Source: Vandiemenella viatica
Taxonomy: Eukaryota > Arthropoda > Insecta > Orthoptera > Morabidae
NCBI GenBank assembly: GCA_031002005.1
Contig: JARYHS010009186.1
Span: 253,423,199 to 253,487,198, forward strand
Direction of reading: 5' to 3'
Length of the DNA stretch: 64,000 bases
Shown: piece by piece, positions 33,701 to 45,110 of the stretch
How positions within the stretch are numbered: the stretch's first letter is position 1
Layout: each line of letters opens with the position of its first letter
The notes under the pieces: generated by a model
The model's input: only the letters and a program-made list of their open reading frames with translations
What the model was told of the DNA's origin: nothing
The model's database searches: none
Made by a program: the position numbers and the translations under genes

Positions 33701-34237
33701 AATTAGTTAACAGCAATCGCCTGTTATTCTAAGGCGAACACGTCTGGTTGCTTATCAGCTTATCCCAAAAAGCACGGAGTCGCGATAATATGACGGAGAT
33801 GCCATTGAAACTGTTTCATCAACAATGCCAATTTGTGATGTGTTTAAAAATAACAACAAACTAAAAGGGGAGGAGAGGTGGTTAACAGCAGCAGACTACC
33901 TACAACAAGTCTCAGGCAGATTTTTGTTAGTGGTTTGAAATTGCGTTACTTTATGGGGACATCTTACGTCAATACTGTTTTGTTAACAAGGTTTTTAGTT
34001 TGGCTGTCCTTTGCTAAGATATATACAGCCTTTGTGGTTTGGAAACCCGTGAGCTGCCTACATATAACAGCCCATGGGAAAAATTACTTCTTTTCTTAGC
34101 GTACCTCTGCTACTTTCAGTATCTGTTCCTGGCTTTGATGATAGTCATCAGATGCAGCGCAAATCCGCATCTTACACATATATACTGTATGTTAATAAGT
34201 GGCGTCTGTACATAAAACATTTATGAACAGATCATAT
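33701..34237. other. Unassigned spacer
   Basis: No gene or known repeat recognised; the open frame 33878-34099 shows no motif. Confidence 0.4.
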
Positions 34238-34514
34238 ATAAACTGACTGCGAGAGAAACAAAGCCTGAGTGACCGATATAACATTGCAGAGACTCACACA
34301 CGCTATCCGTCTGTCTGCCACCGTTCGGCTAGTTTTCAAAATTTCACTTCCAAATATGTTTTTTTTTTTTAAAGAAAAATGTATCCTATTTCCTTCCTAA
34401 AGATACATAATATTTCCTTGACAAATTTCATTAAGATCGGATTAGTCGTTTAGTCGTGAAAACGTTTCAAACAGAGAGAGTGAGACATAGTTACTTTCGC
34501 ATTTACTATATTAA
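34238..34514 (+). repeat. Repeat E copy
   Basis: Starts AAACTGACTGCGAGAGAAAC and runs to the 3' words GTCGTGAAAACGTTTCAAAC, AGAGAGAGTGAGA and TTTCGCATTTACTATATTA. It is the longest of the four copies. Confidence 0.65.
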
Positions 34515-34759
34515 GAGTCCTGAAATTCAATGTGGCAGTAAAATTATTTCAACGTGGTTCGATATACACCAGTCTGAATGTTTGTCCTTCTTTTCCTCCT
34601 CAACAGTTAGGTTGGTGGCTACTTTTACTTGGGGAATGTAACCTGGCACGCTTTACCCTAACCTAACCAGTTATTGAAGTGATTTTATTACTTTGTTTTG
34701 AAGACTATGATGTGTGTATCTTCGGTGTAGTATGTTAGCTGTGTTATTGATGAATAAAA

Positions 34760-35062
34760 AATAAAAGAGGTGGAGGGTGATACCTCGTGCCTGCCCATTC
34801 AGCCTACTCTTCTGAAAGAGACCAATGGACCCTCAGACTTAACGTTCCCATCACCTCAGAGTACTGTATATATAATTCAGAGAGGTTTCGAATTTAACGT
34901 AGGACGTTGGAATACAATCCAGTGATTAGAAATTATGCACCACCAACTCTCCCACCCTACCGACCAAGTCTTGTTTCTGCCAATACCTGGACTCGAACCA
35001 GCTACCCCGTGTCAGGCCCCGGTCGCTCTGTCGGTGCCAGAACCAACTGAGCCAAAGGGGTG
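34760..35062 (-). mobile_element. SINE-F, tRNA-headed, single copy here
   Basis: Read on the minus strand, the head CCCCTTTGGCTCAGTTGGTT and box B GGTTCGAGTCC (about 34990-35062) look tRNA-derived. A body with GGGTGGGAGAGTTGG and AGGTATCACCCTCCACCTC follows. The body does not match SINE-A to D. The 3' limit is uncertain. Confidence 0.55.
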
Positions 35063-35198
35063 AGTCAATTTGAATTAAATAGCAGAAAGTGTATCGTAGT
35101 GCACACAGTGGACAACAATCATTAATTGAAATATAATTTTTTTTAAATTCAACACAAAAGCATGACACAGACGAAACAAGAACTAGTTTTAAAAAAAA

Positions 35199-35320
35199 AC
35201 TGCTTAACGTCTCTTAACAGCGAGGTCTTTAGAGACGGAAAGGAATTCGGCCATGGCCTTTTGTAGGAAGCATCCCGGCATTCACCTGGGATGATTTGGG
35301 GAAACCATGGAAGACTTGGT
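35199..35320 (-). mobile_element. SINE-A 3' part, minus
   Basis: ACTGCTTAACGTCTCTTAAC through AAGGAATTCGGCCATGGCC to GGGGAAACCATGGAAGACTT; the tRNA-like head is absent. Confidence 0.7.
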
Positions 35321-35860
35321 AAAATCCTTTCAGTTTACATAAAATAAAACAAGACAAAAAATACGTAAATAGTAGGCCTACTGTTAATGGGAGAGATAAC
35401 CTGATAGTTTGATAGCAATTGTTCAATATTTGGCTTCAATTCAGTGCGGTATGGCCTCAAATCTCCACCTTCAGTTGCTACAACACATTTCTGTTTTTAT
35501 AGAAGGCTGGTTCTTTAAACAAGATCCTTCATCGGATAGTCAATAATGTTGTATGAGTAACAGGACCAGAAATTCACCTTTACTCCTTCGTCAGTGTTTA
35601 TTACGATCACTTCTTATTGTAGTGCGATTTGAAGTATGTGAGAAGGACATTTAAATGTTTAAGATGGATTCAATTATTATGATCCTGGACATTCACCAAT
35701 GACAAGTTAATTCCTGCTTTCCAGTTTTGATTGAATAGATTAACTGTGGAGAGAAAATATCAAGATATGGACTTTCTATGTCTGTTCGTCTGGGCCAACT
35801 AGGACCACCTTAAGCCTTCGTTTTACTTGAATTTGCTTTGGATGTGCACATATTCGAGTT
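35321..35860. other. Unassigned spacer
   Basis: About 0.5 kb of mixed AT-rich sequence with no recognised gene or repeat. Confidence 0.4.
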
Positions 35861-36085
35861 TTTAGCCCTAGAGGTTGCCTTTGGTAATCTTACCGGCTAT
35901 ATGGGTCCCACACTTTAAAGCAGAATCCGAACCACAAAAGCGCTTAGGCGTACTTCACATTACACAACAAACTCTGCCAGACGTGAAGGTAGGTTTAAGG
36001 GCTTTTCAAACACTCCCACCGAGACCAGGATTCAAACTTTCTATCTCCATTCAGATACCTTAACCACTGAGCCACCAGACCGCTC
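35861..36085 (-). mobile_element. SINE-D copy with intact head
   Basis: The minus strand begins GAGCGGTCTGGTGGCTCAGT, with box A-like TGGCTCAGTGG and box B-like GTTTGAATCCTGG, then the body words CCTACCTTCACGTCTGGCAG and TTGTGTAATGTGAAGTACGC. It is the reference for SINE-D. Confidence 0.75.
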
Positions 36086-36181
36086 CTATAGACGGTATTT
36101 TTGTTCAGTTGAGACTGTAACTTTGTAAATGCAAGCTAAGCGAATTAATTAATTTAGGTAAATAAATCTTCTAAATAAGAT

Positions 36182-36345
36182 AAACAAACTGACTGCGAGA
36201 GGAACAAACCCTGAGTGACCGATATCACACACTCTTACACACGCTATCCGTCTGTCTGTCAGCGATCGGTTAGCTTTCGAAAATTGATGTCAAAAAATGT
36301 TATTTATCCAGAGAAAAGTATCGTAAGTGCTTCCTAACGATACAA
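36182..36345 (+). repeat. Repeat E, 3'-truncated
   Basis: AAACAAACTGACTGCGAGAG, TGAGTGACCGATATCACACA and CGTCTGTCTGTCAGCGATCG are present; the CAGACAGA/TTTCGCATTT end is missing. Confidence 0.6.
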
Positions 36346-37031
36346 TACGTATTATTGCAACACAGATGATAACCAAAATTTCTTTGTTGCCGATGTAGAC
36401 CCTCTGAAAATCGAAATATGTCCATCGGTATCGATATCGACCAAGTTCGAGGAATGCAATTTCAGGATGCCTGATGGCAGGCCTGCTGTGAAACTGCGAT
36501 CGCTGCTATAACTAAGGCGGGCCCGCAGTCGGGGCGTCATGCCGACTGCAGCGCCGCCCCCGCTGATCGATCGATATCTCATCGCTGTGAGAGGCGAGAC
36601 GCCAATATGTGTAATGGGAGCAGCGCCGCGCGGCCTTCATCAATCCGCGACACAACAGGTTTCACACGTGCTCATCAGCACCGGAGGGAATCTTAGGGAC
36701 CCGAACAATGGCACATTCAGCGCTCTAAGCACGCCCAGTTAAACCGCACCATTGCCTCCCTCATCAACTTGTGGAACAATATATGTACCCGCTGCCATTT
36801 AAAATGACACCCAAAATGACAGTAATCTCTTCTACTTACACCGAACGTAAATTTATTTGATTCCTCAGATTTCCACGGCCATCTTTGTTCATGAATAATT
36901 GACCAGTGGTGGCCCCGACGGGTGAAAGAGGCAGCAGAAATTTTAAAAAATACCAACAACATCAACGAAGATAGCGGCCTTTTACTCTGCGATGCTTGGC
37001 GCTCGTTGCTATGTCAACATAAACAGTATCT
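36346..37031. other. Unassigned, CpG-dense at about 36460-36740
   Basis: No gene recognised. The patch includes GCAGCGCCGCCCCCGCTGATCGATCGATATC and similar CpG-rich words. Confidence 0.4.
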
Positions 37032-37061
37032 CTGACGAAGGCTGGAGGATACCAGCCGAAA
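37032..37061 (+). ncRNA. Hammerhead-like module 6 (candidate)
   Basis: CTGACGA, A, GGCTGG, six-base loop, CCAGCC, GAAAG. Stem II is six perfect base pairs with a sequence unrelated to the other modules. The last core-adjacent base is G instead of C and stem I is not evident, so any ribozyme here is probably dead. Confidence 0.28.
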
Positions 37062-37949
37062 GTTCAGGTAATGAAATAAACAACGCGGCATAATCCGAAA
37101 GTCTTTTAATCCTAAATTTATTTATTTATTTAGTTGTTTACGGACTTTGGAGTCAATGTGTACAAATTTAAAAATTCACAATGGCTGGTGTACACTGCTT
37201 AAATATCATACAAAACAATTTAATAAAGAAAAATTGCGTATAGTCTACTTTTACTAGAATAATAAGCGTTTTCAATATACTGGAGCAAACTACTAAGCCA
37301 AAAAATTTCTGATTAAATTTTACTGTCACTTGTTCATTCATATCTTAAGATACAAGAACGTAACAAACTGTCTTGGTTTAATGATATTATTCCAAGTTTA
37401 ACCCTACTATGATAGTTAGCAAGCTTGCACATTCTTGTTAGGGGATTCATTAGGGAAAATGTTGTTGTTTGACGAGTAATTCTTTGGAGAACGTTGAATC
37501 TTAAACTTCCTAGCAATTCTGAACAATCAATATTAGCATTGCCCAAATTTAACAAAAATTTAAAATAATTAAGTTCACAAAATGATTGCAGAGAGGGTAT
37601 TCTCAAGATGGATGCAACGTGGATGTACGAAATGGGTCTCGGAAACAGCGTTCTAAAAGCTATATATCTTTAAAAAAAATATATTAATGCTGAACAGTTT
37701 CTGTTCTTTTACTTTGAGATAAAATGTACGGTGACCAAATTACTGTTGAATATACTAATGTTGATCTTACAATGGATAGATATATTATTCTAAGTGCTTC
37801 AGTGGAATGGATTTCGCGACATGTCCTCATATCAAGTTGATGAAAAATTTAATTCGTTTCAAAATGTGCTATTATCCGAGTACTGATCTTCTATTTTCCA
37901 GGTTATATCACTCTTACGAGATACAATTATTTATTTATCGTATGATATT
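37062..37949. other. Unassigned; possible LINE relic on minus strand at about 37334-37650
   Basis: A 90-codon minus frame (37334-37606, with LGSLRFNVLQRITRQTTTFS and MNPLTRMCKLANYHSRVKLG) has the flavour of a LINE C-terminal tail, but no decisive motif is seen. The rest is AT-rich. Confidence 0.3.
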
Positions 37950-38488
37950 TTACAAGATATATAAAAGATGAGGACAGATTGGCATATCACAAGCTTGTAC
38001 AATTTCATATCTCTAGATCTAGTGTATCCAATCAGCTGCACTGAACGACGCACTATTGTTCCTTTGTATACTCGAAGAGGACAGTCAGAAACGATGTGGT
38101 GGATTGTCTGTAAGGTGGCTCCACAGTCACAATTTGCGGAATCTACCCAGCCCCATTTGTGTAATAATCTGCCTTTTCCTGTTCGAATCGGATCGATGAT
38201 TCTCCACTGCCGTCCGGGGAGATCGAATACTTGTGATCTTAGTGAAGGGTCCCCAACTGTATGTTTATTGGCTACCGATGACTGCTCCCACTGAGTTATC
38301 CACAGCTCGTTGATGTTGAAAGAGGACTCTGTAAGGTTGATTGCAGTGAGCCTCGATTTCAAGCATTGGTGTTTTGCTTGAGTAATGTCTTGACGGATAG
38401 GCTGGTGAGGGTTATCCAGAATGTTTTTCCAGACCTTTAGGAGAGCTTCTGATCTTCTTAGCGCTGGAGGTGAAATTTTACATAGCAC
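37950..38488 (-). pseudogene. LINE-D, C-terminal region with CxC...HH...C motif
   Basis: An open 185-codon minus frame. Residues about 85-135 read WRIIDPIRTGKGRLLHKWGW, then CDCGATLQTIHHIVSDCPLR. The zinc-knuckle-like CDCG...Q(T/S)..H...DCPL motif occurs at the C-terminus of many CR1/Jockey-type LINE reverse transcriptases. The N-terminal reverse transcriptase is absent. Little frame damage suggests a younger copy than LINE-A or B. Confidence 0.75.
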
Positions 38489-38535
38489 TGGAAGTCATAC
38501 GGTGTTCGTACTCCGAATACATCCCACAAGAGATA

Positions 38536-38765
38536 CACTAATGAGCCGAAACATTGTGACGACCTGCTTAATAGCGTGTTGGTACAACTTTGGTACGCAA
38601 TGCAGCAGCGATTCGACGAGACATCGATGCAACAAGTCCTTGGTAGGTTTCCGGAGGTATCACACACCAGATGTCTACGCACAGGTCACGCATTTCCCTT
38701 AAATTACGGGAACGTGGTTTCTGGGTGCAGAGCTGGCTTCCGATAGCATACCAGATGTGTTATAC
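38536..38765 (-). pseudogene. Tc1-like transposase C-terminus with terminal repeat
   Basis: The minus strand reads NLREMRDLCVDIWCVIPPE, TYQGLVASMSRRIAAALRTK and VVPTRY with a stop at 38568-38570. This is the conserved Tc1 transposase ending. The terminal repeat CACTAATGAGCCGAAACATT follows at 38536-38555. The catalytic core is missing. It abuts the LINE-D copy. Confidence 0.8.
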
Positions 38766-38849
38766 GAGGGAGAACCCAAAAAGATAAAAAAAACAGGAAT
38801 TATTTTTTAATTTCCAAATTAAACCTACAATTCACAAAGTGCCGCACCT

Positions 38850-39117
38850 GGGTAAGAGGAGAGCGAAATCGCTCTCCTACCTACCACTGGGGAGGACGGG
38901 GTTCAAATCCCGTCCGGCCATCCTGGCTGAGGTTTTCCGTGGTTTTCCTCGGTCACTCTAGGCGAATGCTGGGATGGTTCCTTACTAGGCCACGGCCGAC
39001 CTTCCATCCCCCTTCCCTCCCCGCAGAGTAGTTAGGCAGAAAAGGATCTCCGTGATCCTCCAGCAGCCCGCCTCCCAGTCTTCAGCTGGGAGGAATGAAA
39101 TTGTAAAAATAAAAAAA
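38850..39117 (+). mobile_element. SINE-B copy
   Basis: A tRNA-like head with box B GGGTTCAAATCCCGTCC (about 38909) and a core related to SINE-A (GAGGTTTTCCGTGGTTTTCC, AGGCGAATGCTGGGATGG). The 3' end CAGCTGGGAGGAATGAAATT is followed by A-rich sequence. The tail resembles the 3' end of LINE-E at 40675-40700. Confidence 0.75.
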
Positions 39118-39149
39118 AGTAAAAAATATAAAATACATAAAAAGTAAAT

Positions 39150-39899
39150 AAAAAGTTTAAATACTTAGGCGAAATTATCAGTCCAACAGGACTCGAAAAG
39201 AAGGAACAACAAAACAGACTCAACAAAATGAAAAAGGCTTCCGGACAGACCTGCGACATCTACAACAAAAAGAACATAGGAATTCAATCAAAAATTAGAC
39301 ACTACAATACAGTTATTAAACCCAATGCTCTATACGCCACAGAAACACTCACACTAAACTCTAAGAGGTATATCGAGAACATCCAAAAAGAAGAACGAAG
39401 AATAATCAGGAAAATTATTGGACCAACCAAAACAGAAGAAGGCTACAGACTAAAGTCAAACAAAACAGTAGAGTCCCACTCAAATATAGCCAACGACATC
39501 AGAAAAAGCAGACTAAAATTCTACGGTCACATCTACAGGATGCCAGATCACAGATTAACTAAGCAGATATTCAGACTCATGCAACCATTTAAAGTGCCTA
39601 ACAGTCGGTTCGATCAAGTAAGACAAGACTTGGAAAAAGCTAAAATCAAGAGCTCAGAAATCTTAGATCGCAAAAGCTTCAGACAAAAAATACACGACGT
39701 GGTAGTCATGCCAGAAACAAAAGCCAAGAAGACTGGTGCAACTTGGACAGAAGAGAGAAAACTTGCCTTCAGTAAACGGATGCGAGAATACTGGAATGGT
39801 AAAAGAAACTTAGACAGAAAATGACTATGTTTTACGTGATCTGTAGAGGTCCATGCGCATAAAATAAATAAATAATAAAATAAATAAACAAACACAAAA
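39150..39899 (+). pseudogene. LINE fragment, RT C-terminal, largely open frame
   Basis: A frame open from about 39153 to the stop at 39822-39824 (about 223 codons). It reads FKYLGEIISPTGLEKKE, TVIKPNALYATETLTLNSK, IQKEERRIIRKIIGPTK, DIRKSRLKFYGHIYRMPDHR and ATWTEERKLAFSKRMREYW. KYLG and the GHIxRM block are typical of the post-palm region of non-LTR reverse transcriptases. It is 5'-truncated with an A-rich tail at 39857-39899. It directly follows the SINE-B tail. No internal stop suggests a recent insertion. Confidence 0.85.
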
Positions 39900-39929
39900 T
39901 GCCGTAACATCCTACGCCTGGATCACTGC

Positions 39930-40780
39930 AGTCCATCTGCTATGGTTTACTCAATTTCCAAATTAGAACCTCTCCGGACTAGACTATTTTTTCTCAGACA
40001 AAAATATGGTCAACGCCTTCTTGTAAACCGCTCCGATCTTCTTACGAAACTTGTAAACCATAAAGGCCCCAAGCAAAAGTATATATATCCTCCCCACATA
40101 ATAGCCCTCTCAATTTTAGAAGAACGCTACGACGAAAACACCACGAAACATTTCCCAGGTACTTCTCAAACATTGCAGCCCACTTATACCGAACACTTCT
40201 AAGCATTAATAGCCTAAAGCTATTACCAATACAGCAAGGGTTACTGTACATATTTTAATATATACGAAGAACAAGTACAGTCCCAAAATCAATTCCCACC
40301 CATGTATTCATCTCATCATCATTAAAATCCTAATGTTTATAGTCACTGATATTATTTATAATGAACTGTTAACTATAACAAAAAAATCTATTTTTAAAAA
40401 TCACTAAGAATTCTGTTTCAGTGATTACTGAAAGTTGTTTCAACTATCAAGTTTTAAAATTCCATCATCATTAAAAGTTCTGCTTGTTGTTAAATTGTTA
40501 ATTGCTGCTACTTTACTGAAGTTTTTATACGTGTCACTTTTTTTCCTAAAATATAAAATATGTAAATACTGTTAACTTCCTAAAAATTTACTGTCTGTTA
40601 TGATTGTTGGGAGCATAAGGTATCAATAGCCGAAAAGGGCAATTGTTATACCTTCCAACGGCTCACCCGTAGCCCTCAGCTGGGGGAATGAAACTAAAAA
40701 AAAAAAATAAAAAAATAAAAAAAAAATAAAAAAAAAATAAAAAAAAAAATAAAAAAATAAAAAAAAAAAATAAAAAAAAA
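39930..40780 (+). pseudogene. LINE-E 3' end with (A7-9 T)n tail
   Basis: An 86-codon frame (39942-40202, KLEPLRTRLFFLRQKYGQRL) resembles the segment after the RT domain in Jockey-type LINEs. A 3' UTR with CAGCTGGGGGAATGAAACTA and an A-rich tail broken by single T at 40695-40779 follows. The domain assignment is tentative; the retroposon 3' structure is clear. Confidence 0.55.
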
Positions 40781-40951
40781 CGATGTAAGTACCCACTTTT
40801 CATTCCACAAGAACATCATGTTCAATTATAAAATGACTGTTTTGTGTCTTAGAAACCTCGTTGGCCCCGCGTCTAGGAGTTGCCATCTTACTGCTCCTTG
40901 ATTAGGCCGGTAATTGAGTAGTGAGTCCGCTTGCCCCTTCTGGGGTTATAC

Positions 40952-41793
40952 TAGGGGTGGACAAAATATATATACTGATAAATATCGTATCAATATTTTC
41001 AAACAATATCTGTATGTAACGAGAAAAAATATCGATATGTTAATATATCGATAGTTTTACTCAAAGACAGTAATTTTCTAAAAATATTATCAAAATATAT
41101 CAAAATATTTAAGAAAATTCGGAAAACGTGGAAATTAAAGAAACTTTTATTAATATATCTGTTTCTACAATCGATCAAAGCAGTATTCATCTGAAGTAGA
41201 CGCCAAAAGAACTTTTGTTTTTGTGTTCCCCCGTCAGTCTACTGCCTGGTCGGGTGCCGCCAAATTAACTGCAGAAGCCGCTCTTTCGGACGACACAGAT
41301 GAGGTTTGGCATATCAAGATACTTCATCAATACATTGACTTCAATTCAGCAATGAAAAATCCAGTTGAAAACAGAAGCTGTTAATTTACGTTAAACCTCA
41401 ACTTCGCAAAAACCGATTCTTAGTCAGTATTCTTCAACTTGATTAAAAATAATCTAACTGTTAACACTCAAATACGTTGACAAAAAAATGACGTAAACGT
41501 AAACCTGTTAAATATTTAACATGTTTGTTAACCTGTTAGTGGTTGATGACAAACAGTAAAATTACGGCAAATTCACTTTTTAAGACGCGTTCAGATATGT
41601 AAGTATATTTGTCCAATAAATATGCAACACACGAAATTGGATTCTGATTTGCGTTCTTACAAAAATATCGAATTGGTACTTAAAGTTGATTATTCAAATA
41701 AAATATCGATTTTTAATATATCGAGAATAAATATCGATTATTTTATGGGAAATATCGATTTTTCGATACATCTATACATTTTGCCACAGCCTA
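40952..41793. mobile_element. Short non-autonomous hAT-type element, copy 1
   Basis: Ends TAGGGGTGGACAAAAT and (inverse) TAGGCTGTGGCAAAAT, with AT-rich subterminal repeats of ATATCGAT. The body shares long ordered blocks with 54734-56097 (CAGAAGCCGCTCTTTCGG, GCTGTTAATTTACGT, TCCAATAAATATGC). No transposase. Its target duplication is not recognisable. Confidence 0.65.
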
Positions 41794-41892
41794 ACGCAGT
41801 TCACGTGGCGTCGGGAACAAGGAGGCTCATCGAAAGTACCTGTAAATTCTACAGTGCAATACACATTGCTCTGCCAATCCACTGGTCAATTG

Positions 41893-42137
41893 CTTTTTTT
41901 TTTTACTTACGACTTTACGCCTCGTCGACGTCGAGGTCATTAGAGGCGGGATGGGACTGGGGACAAGAACCGGAAAGAAATTCGGCCATGGCCTTTTGAA
42001 GGAAGCATCCCGGCATTCACTTGGAGTGATTTGGGGAAACCATGGAAAACCCAAATCTGGATGCCCGGACGGGGATTCGAACTGGCGTCCTCCCGAATGC
42101 GAGGCCAGAGCGTTAACCACTCACCCACCACGCTTGG
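41893..42137 (-). mobile_element. SINE-A, full length, minus, 10-bp target duplication
   Basis: TGGTCAATTG occurs at 41883-41892 and 42138-42147. The copy is complete from its T-run (inverse A tail) to the head end CCACCACGCTTGG and is close to the consensus. Confidence 0.9.
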
Positions 42138-42144
42138 TGGTCAA

Positions 42145-42596
42145 TTGTCTCTGCGACTATGAAACTGCCGCTAGTAATCACAGTAGACCATTAGTGCTTA
42201 AAGGAATAATCAACAAGACGATCAACCGAAAGGAGAGCCGCTCGATTCGTGACTGGTTGCCACAGCTCTTATGAAAGCGTCACAGAATTGATACTTAGAT
42301 TGAGCTGGCATTGGTTGGAAGACAGACGACGTAATTTGCGTTTGAATTTATTGGAGAATATGCGAAATTGTATGACCTACGAGTGCAGTGAGATACTTCT
42401 TCCGCCAACCTATTTAGGTCGCAATGACCAGAGGGATAAGATTCGTGAAATAAGATGCCGTACTGATGCTTCTATGTATTATTTCTTTCCTCGTGTTAAT
42501 CGGGATTGGAATGCGCAGAATTAAGATTGGTGCTTAGCACCCTTTGCCATCCATAATGTTTGTGATTTGCAGAGTATGAAAGTAGATGTAGATGTA
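42145..42596 (+). pseudogene. LINE-B C-terminal region and 3' tail
   Basis: TGCHSSYESVTELILRLSWH, LEDRRRNLRLNLLENM, LLPPTYLGRNDQRDKIREIR and FFPRVNRDWNAQN with a stop at 42524. The 3' UTR contains CCTTTGCCATCC...GATTTGCAGAGTA and ends in a (TAGATG)n tail at 42577-42594. The frame is open for 91 codons. Confidence 0.85.
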
Positions 42597-42619
42597 AAGA
42601 GATGCCTAATCAAAAGAAG

Positions 42620-42990
42620 ATCGAGGGAGGAAATGCCTTAGGACAAGAACCCCCAACCGACCAACTTTAAAGCTGAGATTGTCGAAGATTAATGAACGAC
42701 CTATGAAAGTTCTGATAGAGATTTAGCAGCCTTCTCCGGGTCGAACGATCTTGGGCGATCTTCTGCCAGTTAACCCCCTACCCCATCTATCTGGTGGTCT
42801 TCCTCTCGGTCTGTGATGATCTCTTGGGCTTCACCGCTTTTGTCCATCTTTCATCTTTACTCTAAGCAACATATCCGGGGCCCACTGCCACTTCAAGGAT
42901 CTTACTTCCTCGAATATATCTGTTACTTATCTAATGTCGATTGTCTTTTCTAGTGAAACCTAGCATTGTGTTTCTGTGCGGTTCTAACTT
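42620..42990 (-). pseudogene. RTE-like LINE C-terminal relic
   Basis: The minus strand keeps MDKSGEAQEIITDREEDHQI, then a WxKIAQDRS.R-type block and a Lys/Arg-poor tail. This recalls the GRPxxRWxDD...WxxxAQDRxxW ending of RTE-type LINEs. Stops interrupt it. Confidence 0.45.
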
Positions 42991-43512
42991 TTTCATTGTT
43001 AAATTCGTTTAGTATCCAGGTGAAAATATAGGGAAATTTTACTGCACACAATTCGTTTGAGTTAGGCTGGGAATCATCTGATAAAAAATGGAGGGTTAAA
43101 ATTAAATACATACCTCATATGCCATGTACAAGTGTTTCCAAAACTTTTTTTTTTCCTCCCGTGATTCGGTTGGTCTAAGCATTATTTCTGGTTACCCTCT
43201 AAAAACGTATCGCCTATTTTGATATGCATAGGTAAATTATATCGTTATTCGGATGTAAAAATATTTTTTAACCACTTTAATAATTTATTGTAAGATTATG
43301 TGAAATTGTTACAAAAATAATTGAATAAATGTTGAAATTAGATCAAAATTACTAATAAGAAGTGTGAAGCTGTTTCTTGTTAACTGTAAACTTGGAGTTT
43401 GGAGGAGGAGATGATAACTTAGTTATCAGGTTCAGTTTGACTTTCAATCAGTATTTTTTTTTAAAAAAAAAAAAAAAAAAAAAAAGCAAAACCAGTTACT
43501 AATATTGGGTAC
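42991..43512. other. Unassigned AT-rich spacer
   Basis: AT-rich, with a 24-base A-run at about 43464-43484 beside a T-run. No gene recognised. Confidence 0.4.
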
Positions 43513-43738
43513 GCCGGCCTCGGTAGCGTAGGGGCTGGAGTGCTAGCTCCACGTGCCGAAGGTCGCCGGTTCGAATCCAGCCGCGGGCATGGATGTTAAG
43601 TGTTGTGTGTCTGTGTGAATGTCCTGTCCGTCCTGTGGTGTCTATACTTAGTAATCATAGCATACTGGAGAAACTATATCACTGGATGAGATATCATAAA
43701 CACATCGAGCTGGCTGAATGGCTTAGTTGCCGAAAGCC

Positions 43739-43809
<71 letters not shown>
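43513..43809 (+). mobile_element. SINE-C, full length, 67-A tail
   Basis: Head CCGGCCTCGGTAGCGTAGGG with box B GGTTCGAATCC, body GTTAAGTGTTGTGTGTCTG...CATCGAGCTGGCTGAATGGC and an uninterrupted A-run at 43742-43808. TTGGGTAC at 43505-43512 and 43810-43817 is the target duplication. The long pure tail suggests recent insertion. Confidence 0.88.
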
Positions 43810-43812
<3 letters not shown>

Positions 43813-43817
43813 GGTAC

Positions 43818-44861
43818 TCCTGAAAATTCGACAGCCAAAAATCCATCTATGGTCCTTCTCTTACATGTTTTTGAGGAGAGATGTGTAACATGCCAGTTCA
43901 GTTACAAACTCCAAACTCATCACTTTAATCAGGCTATTCTGTGTCGGATTCTGAGTTAAAAGTAAATGGATTCATTTATTCATTTTTGGACACTATTAAC
44001 TAGGATAAAATACGTCTTTAGACCAGTCTTCCGCGGTAACAAATGTTACTTGACATATTCTGATGGGAAGGCAAGATGACCCTGTAACTCCATTTCTTCT
44101 TCACTATTCCTGTTAAATGTTTCTCTAATTGGGTCATACTGTCTTCAGTAGACAGTGCTATCGAAAATGCGTCGCGTGTACAGATTCGTCTAACATCACT
44201 AATTGACCGAATAACATGAATGCATAGTATTCCCACTGCAATCCGTTTTGTGGTAGATGTCCAGCAATATGCTTGCGCACGGGGTTAACTGGTTCGTGCG
44301 ACAAATTTTCGTCACTCTCGGGAATATCAAGGGACGAGAGACGGTGTTGCACAATTCCCACCCAACCACCAATCTGTCTATCAGATTCCTGGGTTGAATC
44401 CTAAACATCTTCGCAGTGAGTATTGTGTGACGGCATCTGACGCATTGATGGCGACGGGAATAAAAAAATAGTGTCGTTTGGAAGAGTAGGCTTGATTGGA
44501 CCGGCACGGCGTTTCACCCTCTTCGACCTTTCGTCTTCATATTGTTACAAAAACACCATTCAGTACGTTACACTTCACAATCACGTATACGTATACAATT
44601 TCAGAGACACACAGAGGAAAGGAACTGCCGCCCTACCTATGTGTATATGAGAGCCTGGGAATACTCGAGTGAGGAATGTAGCGATAGCGAAAGAGGGTCA
44701 TCAACACACTCTTCTTCACTGTTGGAAATACCAGCAGTTAACGTAGTGGTCATAAGCTGACAAATATTTTGTAAACGTAGAACCTTCAAGGTAGCTGCAG
44801 CAAGCAACTTCGTCAGCATGAACTATTCAATCATTTGACAGTTAACGCTAGTGAAAAACTG
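43818..44861. other. Unassigned, with moderately GC-rich segment at 44030-44520
   Basis: Overlapping minus-strand frames at 44018-44507 (for example VNPVRKHIAGHLPQNGLQWE) may be a decayed transposase, but no motif fixes a family. No host gene recognised. Confidence 0.35.
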
Positions 44862-45110
44862 TCAGTAACTGATATGATAAGGGAGCTGGATTGGGAGTCA
44901 CTGGAGGAAAGGAGGAGGGTGTAGAAAGTGCTGGCAACGGACAGGGCATATGTTCGTGATGGTTCTTGGAGGAATATTGGTCAAAGAATTAGGAATAGTG
45001 CATGGAAGGGGAAAGACGACCATGACCACAAGCAGGCGCTCGATATCATGCATAAGGGAGTTGGAAATTTTTCGTTTGTTGATAAGGATTTCAAGGATTG
45101 TGTGAGGTAC
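44862..45110 (+). pseudogene. LINE-A fragment
   Basis: Family blocks ELDWESLEERRRV, DGSWRNIGQRIRNSAWKGKD and HKQALDIMHKGVGNFSFVDK occur in two frames; truncated before the family stop. Confidence 0.7.

Noticed and set aside
36650..36690. Minus-strand CTGATGAGCACGTGTGAAAC as a seventh hammerhead-like core
   Set aside because: Stem II would have only two weak pairs and neither stem I nor stem III pairs; best explained as chance.
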